Of a stretch of 24,894 nucleotides of DNA, positions 10,931 through 19,612 are shown piece after piece. Source of the DNA: Apostichopus parvimensis. Its lineage: Eukaryota > Echinodermata > Holothuroidea > Aspidochirotida > Stichopodidae. The stretch covers positions 42,619 to 67,512 of the forward strand of contig KN882834.1 in NCBI GenBank assembly GCA_000934455.1, in the 5' to 3' direction. The translations under genes were made by a program, and so were the position numbers. The notes under the pieces are model-generated. The model did not search any database. It was not told where the DNA came from and worked only from the letters and a program-made list of their open reading frames with translations. How positions within the stretch are numbered: position 1 is the first letter of the stretch; the number at the start of each line of letters is the position of its first letter.

Positions 10931-12371
10931 CCCTTGATTAACATAGCCTATAGTTACCAATTATACCAGGGTGGGTACGAAATGTATTTTGCGGGCCTTG
11001 ATGTGTTATTTTGTACTTAATTCCCCGTTACAACACTTAAACGATGCACTCTATACCTCTCTGTACGTTATGAATGGGAAAAGGAAGATCAGAAAGTTAT
11101 ACATGTGCCGTATTAATTGACCATCTATTATCTCGAATATCCTATCGCAAGTAAACCCAAAGTATACGTAGGCCTATATTTCATATTTTTCTTTTCTTCA
11201 CTTCTAAATTGCCAGTTTACTGTATTGATTTCATATGCGGTAACTTATCATTCGTAGAATCAATGATATTTATACTGGATTCGTGTCACACATATACATA
11301 TAGTGACAAGATTGACCGGATAGAGTTTACAGACGACTGAAGGATTGACAGACTCGACAATAAGTCTAGAAGAGTGTGTTAGGATGGGTAGGCCTATATA
11401 TAGGAGAGTCGGGAAGGGGGTTGGGGAGGGGGGCGGGGTTCATGTTAATACAAACCCTCGTTTGGTATAAAATATTGCTTCTCCTGTCGTCTCTATCGTT
11501 TACTGGTATAGTTATTACAATATAACTTCGTATTTCTCGTTCATCGCCCTTCCTGTTTTCATTCACTTTATATGCGGAAGTGGTATAGGGGGTTTGACTT
11601 TGAATAACCGCAATCTGGCATTCTGCTATAGTTTATATCGGACAGCAGTTCGATAATTAATCCCATTGCACACTACAGGGCTGTATCTAACCATCAATAT
11701 GACCCATTGACCGTAAACTATTATCACATCATTGTTTTAATGATGACATAATTAAAACAGTATTTGTTGATGAGTGTGTACACCCAGCATGAAACAATCA
11801 CGGTATCTCGTTAGGCCATTCCATGAGCAATCGATGTGTGACCGGAAGAACCTAATTAATATCGTGGCGTGAACATGTACTCTATACCCTTGGCATTAAG
11901 GTTAGGCGACCACGCACGATAATATTTGCGTGGGCTTTGAGGAATATGTGTCATTTTAAAAGCGAGGACTTATCAATTAACCCTGTAGAGCGTAAATCCT
12001 CATTAAGACCCGATAACACCGCCTTATGGTGTGCAGTTTGTGTTGTTTCACTGACAGACGGATTCCTTCTTAAAATTATGTTTAGCTACATTTATATGTT
12101 TTCACAAATGCATTAACTTTCCATTGGCGGTCGTACAGATTCAGACTGTTGTACAAGCAAAAATACAGTGTTGTGAGGCAGCTGTTTACTTCTCATTCCA
12201 AAAATTTGTAACAGTTTTATCAAAATTGCTGAGTACCGGGATACTGCATCAAACGAGGACACTCACCTAGAATATTTTGTGCCCTAAATGAACATACATT
12301 TTATTCAGATATAATGATTCTGTTTCTCTTCGATCGTGAATACTTTTTTGACACGGACAGTTTGTCATGTA
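10931..12371. other. Non-coding stretch between MITE and LINE fragment
   Basis: No supported exon. It contains TAGGCCTATA words near 11,168 and 11,391, a G-quadruplex-type run at 11411-11438, and an inverted repeat GTTTTAAT/ATTAAAAC near 11,733-11,757. Confidence 0.5.
11411..11438 (+). other. G-quadruplex-type motif
   Basis: Five runs of three or more G with loops of one or two bases (GGG-AA-G5-TT-G4-A-G6-C-G4). This is the strongest mixed-sequence G4 pattern in the window. No coding feature is adjacent. Confidence 0.6.
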
Positions 12372-12533
12372 TAGTAGTAGTAGTAGTAGTAGTAAGTAGA
12401 GTCTCGTCTATCCGACATGCTCAGTGATTAACCTCCGCCACGTATCACGATCTTGTGCAAGGTTTATTGCTTCCTCGAAATTGTTAATGTTAACGTCCTT
12501 AAATTGCGACTTTATAGTAACATCAATTAAAAA
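12372..12533 (-). mobile_element. 3' end of a non-LTR retrotransposon (LINE), 5'-truncated, with trinucleotide tail
   Basis: On the minus strand an open frame from 12533 to its TAG stop at 12408-12410 encodes 41 residues containing FKDVNINNFEEAINLAQDRD followed by TWRRLITEHVG. The pattern (A)xDRxxWRxL near the very end of the protein is typical of the C-terminus of LINE endonuclease/reverse-transcriptase polyproteins. After the stop only about 13 bases remain before a (TAC)n tail, seen on the plus strand as (TAG)n at 12372-12394. A stop next to a short simple-repeat tail is the usual 3' structure of RTE-like and several other LINE clades. An in-frame TAG at 12534-12536 marks loss of identity upstream, so the copy is a dead 5'-truncated stub. 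Clade assignment needs a database search. Confidence 0.8.
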
Positions 12534-12536
12534 CTA

Positions 12537-15500
12537 GCAAATCGGATTTGTTTTTATTTTATATTTTGCCTATTATTTAAACTAAAACTTGACCAGCAAA
12601 GCTATAGAACTTGATAGTTATGGGACTTAAGTATCAAATAATATCAAATGTTACCCTTATTATCAAATAAAATAATTGTTTTAATTTAGGACAATTAAGG
12701 ACTGAATCGTATACATATAGTATATATGCTAATGCTCAACTGTTAATCCGAAATAAGGAACTGCAGTTATTTACCTCCGTGTCCGTCGTAAAGTCATAGC
12801 CTCTGGCCAACATCTGAGGATAATCCCACGTATATTAATCATGTCTTAGATAGTCAGTAATATAGATTTCTCATCATGGCGTATAGGTCAAGCTGACAAG
12901 TCTCGAATTGTTATAATTATGAAATGAGTTTGGCTCTATATCTAATGTCCCCTGTGGGTGGAATTGGGGGGTGGGTGGAGGTATTAATTCGATGAGGTGT
13001 CAATAGGGTTTTACCGAATGGACTCTATTAATACAGCTGACACAACCAGCTAACTTAGTCCACTATAGTCTCCAAGGTAGCAACTGTAAACAACTGCGAG
13101 CCTAAACTAATATGCATTCCAGGAAACGCAGGCGGCAGACCTCCTTCAAAACGTTTTGAGTAAGTCTGTTGCTAACATCCTTCCGAGAACATCAAAATAA
13201 ATATGGATATCCTCTTCCACATTACTTCATACGTTAACCGGAGAGCAATTGAATCAAGTGAACCCTCAGACGTCTTCTTTCGGTCGATGGCAAACGACAT
13301 ACTGTGTTTAGGACTCTAAATTTCATGGGCATGGAAATTCAATTATATTGTCGGATTTAAACAGCAATATTATGGACAAGGTAAGGGTTGTAGACACTAA
13401 AGAAAAGGTTAGCAGTCAAAATAATATTGTCTAAGAAAGTTAGAAGGTAAACAACTGATTTGGAATAGCCAGCCTCACAGCGTTAAACGCTGTAGTTCAT
13501 ATTGATTTTTGGACCAAGAATTATTTCTTGATATCTCATTTTTCCTGAGATATTCCGATCATCACTTTCTTTGATTCTGTTCGTAAGTTATATTTGCACT
13601 CTGTATATATACTCACAAATTGTAATGTAATCTTCAAATATCTAAAATATGAAATTCATATCGGTTACTAATTTACGTGAGGAGACTGCCACGTGGTCAC
13701 TTGTGAATGTGGTTTTATTCATTGAGGTTATTTAATGGCAAATTTTCTGTAAAGAAACATACGAATGCCCTGTTTAGACATATATATCAGACGTTTGTCT
13801 CCGGGTATTTTTTTCTGTCAAATTTTGTTGATAAACTCCAAATTGTATCTTAATCGTTTTTTTTTTACCTTCTTCTTTCTGTCTTACATAGAAATTTAAC
13901 GTAATATGTGTAAATGCAAGAGTGTAAGGCTTGCGCACTCTGGATTTATGTGTTTTCAAAAGGCAACGAAATATCCATTGACCGTCTGCCTATGTAAAGC
14001 CACATGGTACAAATCCCATATAATAGTCCTACCGAAAGAAAGTACATCGTATGTATGGCTGTAGCAAGTGGCTTATATACTATGTGTTCACATAACTACC
14101 TTGATGTATGGTCATAGGGGATTTAATTCGATTTAAGGAGTGGAATTGCAGGTTCATATGTGCAAAAGACGCCGTTGTGCCGCACTACAGGCATGTCAGA
14201 AAACATTTAGCATAGGTAATCTTTTCATTAGGCCGAATATTCTGCGCACGCTAAAAACTGAAGATTTTAAGCGCCTGCATGTTGGTGTTTCTTATAGAAG
14301 GTTTCGACCATGGCGAAGTTTCTGCGTAAATGTGTAAATTGTGGATTTCGGTCTGGGAGAAGCTAACGTTCCATTTTAGGGGGGGGGGGGGTAGGGATCT
14401 GAAATGCTTTCAATGTCTATGATTTTTAAAGAATACACATGTGTAAATAGTGTACACTAGTGCATGTCATTACTCCCATGTTAACATGACTGAAGAGCAG
14501 CACAACTCCCTAATAACTCATACTCAGGGTGGTTGGGGGGGGGGGGGGGGGGGGAATACCTTTCTAGGAGTTGAGGTAGACAATAGACATAGAGTACTGC
14601 TTGAACCTATTTTCTAAAAGAAGGAACACTTTGCTGACTTTTTTTAAGGGTAAGGTGGACAAATATTTGGGGGTGAGGGATAGCCACTCCCACATCCCCC
14701 TGGAGCATTCCCCACCCCGCTCAACCCACCCTCCCCGTAGCCCCGTGAGTTCGATTGATCATATATGATTTATAGTTTGATAATGCGATGATAACGTGTC
14801 TGTTCAATGAGAGTATAATAATATCCCTGCCAATATGATTCATTGAGTGCTCTAATACACGCATATATATTTTTAAATATACTTGTATTTCCCTTTGTGT
14901 GGAACGTTGTATTCGGAATCATACGAGCATACATTCAAATTAATACCGTATTTAATGGTACTGTTTAATGGTATTTGCCATTTACCTCACATGGACTCTT
15001 TTATATCTCCCTTGTATCACAACAGGACTTTTTTTGTATTTGTCGCCAAATTTAATGTCTTCTTGAATCTGGAATGACATGGTTGCGTGTTGTGTACTGT
15101 ATGATAAGTGGGAAAGTCGTTACAATCATTTGACATTATGATAACTAAGCAACAACCTTACGATCCTATACAACATAAATATGAAATATGTTTACATGTT
15201 GATGATGTTTTGGGGTGGCTTTAAAAACAAAGAAGGCCTCGATGCAGAAACATGAATTAAAGTGTTTGTGACACATGTTGTCGTAAGACCAGTTTAATGA
15301 AATTGGTTTACTCGACGTGATCCTTGGCTCCGCTCCTCTCCTTTAATGCCAATCCAAACAGCCTATAGAGAAAGTCATACTGAAAATATTTTAATCTTTC
15401 GAATTTGAAAGATATGTTGAAATAATATTAACGCTGGTGTTTGTCTACATGCTTGATTGATAGCATATTTCTATTGGGTTTGTGTATGTGTGTGTGTGTT

Positions 15501-15655
15501 ATGACTACAGGTGCATTGAAAGTTACACAAGGGAAGTGATGGGGAGGAAGTCGTGATGAACAAAACCCTTCTATGACATGAAAAGGGAAATTGAAAAGAG
15601 CGATTAATGAATCACTTTTTTCTTTCACGCTTCAAGTAGAAACCTCATAAATCAA
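12537..15655. other. Non-coding stretch, probable last intron of the downstream gene
   Basis: No confirmed exon. Two small open segments bounded by splice-like sites occur at 13123-13159 and 13312-13380 and are discussed as possible exons. Two adjacent perfect hairpins lie at 13515-13530 (CAAGAA/TTCTTG) and 13531-13553 (ATATCTCA/TGAGATAT). G13 is at 14379-14391, G20 at 14535-14554, and a C-run-rich segment at 14696-14744 would form a G4 on the minus strand. A TG repeat lies at 15481-15499. The 65-codon plus frame at 14140-14337 resembles nothing known. Confidence 0.5.
14535..14554. repeat. Poly-G tract, 20 bases
   Basis: Uninterrupted G20, followed at 14696-14744 by seven C-runs on the same strand. 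The two strands therefore carry opposite G-rich segments within about 200 bp. Confidence 0.85.
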
Positions 15656-15687
15656 ATTTTAATTCTATGTTCTTTCTTTTTCCTCAG
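15656..15687 (+). other. Splice acceptor of the long terminal exon
   Basis: A pyrimidine-rich tract, almost all T and C from 15670, ends in TCCTCAG at 15681-15687; a TTTTAAT a few bases upstream could serve as branch site. The reading frame runs through the tract (ATG at 15667), but residues read from it (FFLFPQ) are typical intron-end translation. A second AG, 13 bases downstream at 15699-15700, could act as an alternative acceptor in another phase. Confidence 0.8.
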
Positions 15688-18090
15688 TCGAGTCTCGCAG
15701 ACACTGGAAATTCTCTGTCAAGACAGATGGCTTCAATGTACAGAACGTTGAAACAAGTCAAAGATGACGAAGAAGGGGAACGTGGAGATGATGAAGATAC
15801 CTATACGGACGAACAAGAGTCTGAACCAGAGGTCGACACCACCTCGGCTCCTCCATCGTTCGAGGCGTTGGACACCGAGGATGACGTCAACAAGATGAGC
15901 GACCTCGACTCAGAGTCTTGCAGCTTCGCCGGTAGACAGAACCGGAACGCACTGAAGGAGAGCGGCCTCGCCAAAAGTCCCAAACGTCTCAACGTTTGCG
16001 ACAACATAAACGAGTTGGACGACGATAAGACTCCTCAACCAAAGGAGGAAGGGTATCATTTTACCTACCCTGACTCCTCGGTTCAACCCAGTGACCCTCA
16101 CATCACACCCATGAGTCTAACACTGACGTCGACAGACAACGGTAACCACGAAGGACACAATCAGCAACCACACGAGCATCATGACCATCATGGACACCAC
16201 CATCATGGTAACGATCACGAGAATCATAACGATAGCTCTGGTTCAGAGAGCGATGACGAATCACTACCCGACACCAGCAGCGACGAATGCAGTCGGTGCC
16301 TCTGCTGTTCGTCGCTTGCATCATACCAGAATATCCCTTGGAGGATCCAACGCCGCGACTCAGCGACTACTACCGAGGCGAGCGACAGCTCGGAGTATTG
16401 CAGCGACTCTGATGAGGAGGAGGGGCATCGGAGGGTCCCCCTTTATGCCAAATTCAGTCCTTTCTTCTTTCAAGAGTGTGCCTCCGGTGAGGAAGGAGAT
16501 GCAGAAACGGACGAATGCGAGAAGATGGACGAAGATGCGGATTCATTGCCAGAACAGACGAGAATGAGTCCTCTTGGTCGAGAGAGTTCCCCAGCTCGAC
16601 CATCGCAGATAGAAGATAATACTCAGAAGAGCAAAGAAGCTGATCAGCCCGCAGCCCTCGTTAAACATGGCAAAGAGCAAGGGACACCTTCATGGCAGAC
16701 GACCGAGTCAGAACCTACAGAGGAACCAGAAGAAGAGGAAGCTGATGAACAATCGTCAGCATCAGTAATTGAAAAGATCAAACGAATGCAAACGAGAATA
16801 CAGGATGAAAAGAAGGACGTCGATAAACAACTAAAGACAAAGAAAAAGCCAGAGAGCAAGTCCAAATTTCTTTCACCCGATCAAAACATCCATCCACCTG
16901 TTAAAGATAACGAGGATGCTAATTTAAAGAAAGCCAAAGTTCCTCCGCCGGAGGTAAGTGAAAAACACAGGCATGTGTCCAAATCACATATGTTTGTAGT
17001 CGCGCCTCCACAGTTGGGCGAACACAAGGGAAAGAAGAAGATGGTTTTAACCACTGGTGATGAACCCATGTTTGAAATTCCAGCTTCTTGCATCGATAAA
17101 GAAGGAAAGGTTACTTTACGACCCGACCCTAAGCTCGCCCCTGAAGCGTACAAGTCTGGAAAGACGATCACTTTTCAAGTCAAGCACACTCCAGATGGAA
17201 TAGTAGCAACTGATGGTCCGATGATGTTGACAACCAACCCGAGAACCACTCGCACTGTTTTGAGAGTGAGAAGTTCCCAGCCCAGTACACCAACAACACC
17301 CACCAACACCAGGAGTACCGTGGAAGTGACACCAGAAGGTGTCATCAATATCAGAAAACGTCGCACTGTACCCGTGAAAATCAACCCCGTTCAAGCCATT
17401 CCTATGGTAGAGCCTTCCCAGGAGGATCCCCATACTTGTACACACTGCAACCATCACCGCCAAGTGACTCCTTCGACCCATCAAGAGGCAGTACCTCGAT
17501 ATGTCACCCGGAAGGTCACCACCCGCCAGACCACTGTGACTCCTGTGTATGGAAATTCCGCCGGTCAGCCGATTATCATTAATCAACAGGGGGCGACCAC
17601 TCAACCGCAACAGCAGTACGTCATCAATACCCAGCAAGGCGGGGTGATACCACAATCACAACCACAGTCGATAGTCATAAACCCTCACGGTGGATTTCAA
17701 CAAAGGCAGATCATCGTTGGCCCTCAACCGGTCCAGGCGGGTCCTATCCAGTCGATATCGGTGACTCCATCATCATCGTCAGTACGGCAGGGTTCTCCAG
17801 TGATTTACCGCACAAACTCCGGCGAACCAGTCCAGTCTTTTCAGATGAGTCCAGGTCAGATGCAGCAACCTTTTCAGATTAGTCCAGGTCAGATGCAGCA
17901 ACCTTTTCAGATTTGTCCAGGTCAGATGCAGCAACCTTTTCAGATGAGTCCAGGTCAGATGCAACAACCAAGGATTCGTCTTGGTAGGCCACCGCAAGGT
18001 ATGTCAGTCCGAGTGAGCGACAATGGTGGTTACACAATACCCGTTCAAGGGACCCAGCCAGGACAAATGCATTTCGTTATTAATCAGTAG
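15688..18090 (+). CDS. Terminal coding exon of an unidentified acidic, His-rich, Gln/Pro/Thr-rich protein
   Basis: 800 codons plus TAG stop, uninterrupted, with higher GC and more even codon use than the flanks; by far the longest frame in the window. I do not recognise the family. Counting the first residue after the splice site (Ser) as 1: a short helical-looking start (SLSRQMASMYRTLKQ); an acidic stretch about 24-48; a His-rich block at 153-182 with 13 His in 30; an acidic Ser-rich stretch; a CxxCxCC cluster at 201-207; more acidic Ser-rich sequence; a probable short coiled coil about 360-390 followed by a Lys-rich run; a less biased region about 430-560 that could contain a small fold; a C-x2-C/His cluster HTCTHCNHH at 582-590; a Gln/Pro/Thr-rich tail with four 11-residue repeats at 718-761. 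I see no signal peptide or transmembrane segment in this exon. Most of it is predicted disordered by composition. It starts in phase 0 at the acceptor, so upstream exons are expected. If instead the intron lies in the 5' UTR, the first usable Met is at 15727. Function is unknown; the Lys/Arg patches (KTKKK, RKRR) would allow a nuclear role but do not show one. Confidence 0.85.
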   Translation, partial: SSLADTGNSLSRQMASMYRTLKQVKDDEEGERGDDEDTYTDEQESEPEVDTTSAPPSFEALDTEDDVNKMSDLDSESCSFAGRQNRNALKESGLAKSPKRLNVCDNINELDDDKTPQPKEEGYHFTYPDSSVQPSDPHITPMSLTLTSTDNGNHEGHNQQPHEHHDHHGHHHHGNDHENHNDSSGSESDDESLPDTSSDECSRCLCCSSLASYQNIPWRIQRRDSATTTEASDSSEYCSDSDEEEGHRRVPLYAKFSPFFFQECASGEEGDAETDECEKMDEDADSLPEQTRMSPLGRESSPARPSQIEDNTQKSKEADQPAALVKHGKEQGTPSWQTTESEPTEEPEEEEADEQSSASVIEKIKRMQTRIQDEKKDVDKQLKTKKKPESKSKFLSPDQNIHPPVKDNEDANLKKAKVPPPEVSEKHRHVSKSHMFVVAPPQLGEHKGKKKMVLTTGDEPMFEIPASCIDKEGKVTLRPDPKLAPEAYKSGKTITFQVKHTPDGIVATDGPMMLTTNPRTTRTVLRVRSSQPSTPTTPTNTRSTVEVTPEGVINIRKRRTVPVKINPVQAIPMVEPSQEDPHTCTHCNHHRQVTPSTHQEAVPRYVTRKVTTRQTTVTPVYGNSAGQPIIINQQGATTQPQQQYVINTQQGGVIPQSQPQSIVINPHGGFQQRQIIVGPQPVQAGPIQSISVTPSSSSVRQGSPVIYRTNSGEPVQSFQMSPGQMQQPFQISPGQMQQPFQICPGQMQQPFQMSPGQMQQPRIRLGRPPQGMSVRVSDNGGYTIPVQGTQPGQMHFVINQ
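17838..17969 (+). repeat. Four tandem 33-bp units inside the coding exon
   Basis: Units at 17838-17870, 17871-17903, 17904-17936 and 17937-17969 encode FQMSPGQMQQP with small changes (Met to Ile in units 2 and 3, Ser to Cys in unit 3, one silent change in unit 4). Units differ by only one to three bases, so the array expanded recently and may vary in copy number between individuals. Confidence 0.95.
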
Positions 18091-18545
18091 ATGAACAGAG
18101 TACTCTATATCCTGCTACATGCCGATACATTGTTCCACTGGATGAAAGTCTAGAATAGTAACTTTCCAGTGCGCCACTGCGATGAAAAAAGCAACTCTGT
18201 CATTTATGGTAGAGAAAATACATATTCATGAGTGGCAGGTACACATGAACCCGTATTTGCACGGTTTAGATTTACCCGCATAACATAAAATAATATGTGT
18301 TGAGTTGGACATGAAAGTGGTTTAACAACCGACAGCTTATCTACACGATTAAGAGAACCGTTAATCGCGGTATGATGCTATTGACGGTAAATTGTCGCGA
18401 CTAAGCCAAAGAACTTGGAAAAGGTCGGAACGTGACGACTTTAAATGCGAAAAATGTGTGTGGCGTGTGCATCATAATTGTAAGAATGCACATCAATGTT
18501 TTTGTTTTTTTAATGATTAAAACAAAGGAGTAAGATCAAATAAGA
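18091..18545 (+). other. Probable 3' UTR of the long-exon gene
   Basis: AT-rich sequence after the stop codon with no open frame of interest. The 3' limit is placed just beyond the first reasonable poly(A) signal and its T/G-rich downstream element, so it is approximate. Confidence 0.45.
18516..18521 (+). terminator. Candidate poly(A) signal ATTAAA
   Basis: ATTAAA, the commonest variant of AATAAA, lies 426 bases after the stop. It is followed at about 18,547-18,558 by a T/G-rich stretch (TAATTTGTGGTTT) suitable as the downstream element. No AATAAA occurs earlier in the 3' region. Later ATTAAA copies (near 18,702 and 18,834) are alternatives. Confidence 0.4.
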
Positions 18546-19359
18546 AGTAATTTGTGGTTTATTCTTAGGTTGGCCTTCTAAGGGATGTCCTTTAAAATAC
18601 AGACATAAAATATAGGACGTAAAGTTAAAATTTGATCAGCCTTTCCAAACGAAGGAATAAGTTTACTTTTTCTAATTTGATTGCTGTGAAATGTTAAAAT
18701 TTATTAAATGACGTTTGTTAGGTTAACGTTTAATTGCCTAACGGCAGAGTTGAAGAAAGACAAGTGTGTTCAGTTATTATAAAGATTTCTAGAAAGAAGG
18801 TAAAACAGAGGACAGCTCACCGAAGCTGTTGTCATTAAACACAAGATACACAGAAGATCTTATACAGAATCTTATGTACTGTTACGAAAACCTATCAGAC
18901 TCGTTTAGCTTTCTGCAAAGTGTAAGTTGACAATGATATATCTAATACAAAAGAATAACTTAGTTCGTAGCGCTTAAAAAAGGTTCTCAGTTTGTACTCT
19001 GAATTTCGTATATTCGTCAAAATGTACATCGATACCGTAACAGCGTAACCGACACTATAGTCTTTGTGGAGTATGTTGACTATGGAACGCTGAAATGGCA
19101 CGTTTCTGTTGTGACTTTTCGAAACTTGATCATTTAAGCTTGGAGACAATTCTGGTAACATTTGATACATTCTAAGTCATATGTAACGCTAATGTGTATG
19201 TTTCTTGACGTATGGTATGTTTACACATTAATGGTGTGGGATATGGAGTTAATGTCTAGGCCATCAGCGTAATTGCAGTCAAATTTAAAATGTGCAGTTG
19301 TGGTTTTACATGTGCTTAACTGATAACGACTATACATGTTACCACGTGATGGAAACATT
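18546..19359. other. Intergenic stretch downstream of the long-exon gene
   Basis: AT-rich, with no supported gene. It contains further ATTAAA words near 18,702 and 18,834 that could serve as distal poly(A) signals. The 91-codon minus frame at 18895-19170 shows no domain and has the composition of random sequence. Confidence 0.5.
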
Positions 19360-19367
19360 GTTTAGAC

Positions 19368-19604
19368 CAACGGTCCGCAAACTATACAGGGGGAAATGGA
19401 TCGGGTTTTGTATCTGCCGTTCTCGGAGCTAGCCGACCGGTATCGAATCGAAATTATATATTTATTAACATCAAGTCCATAGTGCATGCTAGCTTTCAAG
19501 CATTCCTGAGCATCGATTCTGAACTTGGGTGGAGATCTGATAGGCCGTGACCCAGCCCTCGTGGAAGATCCTGGGTCGTGGGCCTAAAATTTTGCGGACA
19601 GCTG
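19368..19604. mobile_element. 237-bp non-autonomous hAT-type element (MITE)
   Basis: The left end reads CAACGGTCCGCAAACT and the reverse complement of the right end reads CAGCTGTCCGCAAAAT; 13 of the first 16 positions match. The element is flanked by 8-bp target-site duplications GTTTAGAC (19360-19367) and CTTTAGAC (19605-19612), identical at seven of eight positions. An 8-bp duplication with CA(G)-starting short inverted ends containing GGTCCGCAAACT is characteristic of hAT-superfamily MITEs. A sub-terminal inverted pair (GGCCGTGACCCA / TGGGTCGTGGGCC) lies in the right half. There is no transposase, so mobilisation would need an hAT transposase in trans. The mismatches indicate an old copy. 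Confidence 0.8.
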
Positions 19605-19612
19605 CTTTAGAC

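Noticed and set aside
15667-15687. ATG at 15667 as the start of the long protein
   Set aside because: The first seven residues (MFFLFPQ) are a translation of the pyrimidine tract and TCCTCAG of a strong splice acceptor.
17116-17655. 179-codon open frame on the minus strand inside the long exon
   Set aside because: It lies antisense to a clearly coding exon, shows no domain, and is explained by the codon bias of the plus strand. The same holds for the other minus frames between 15,801 and 17,997.
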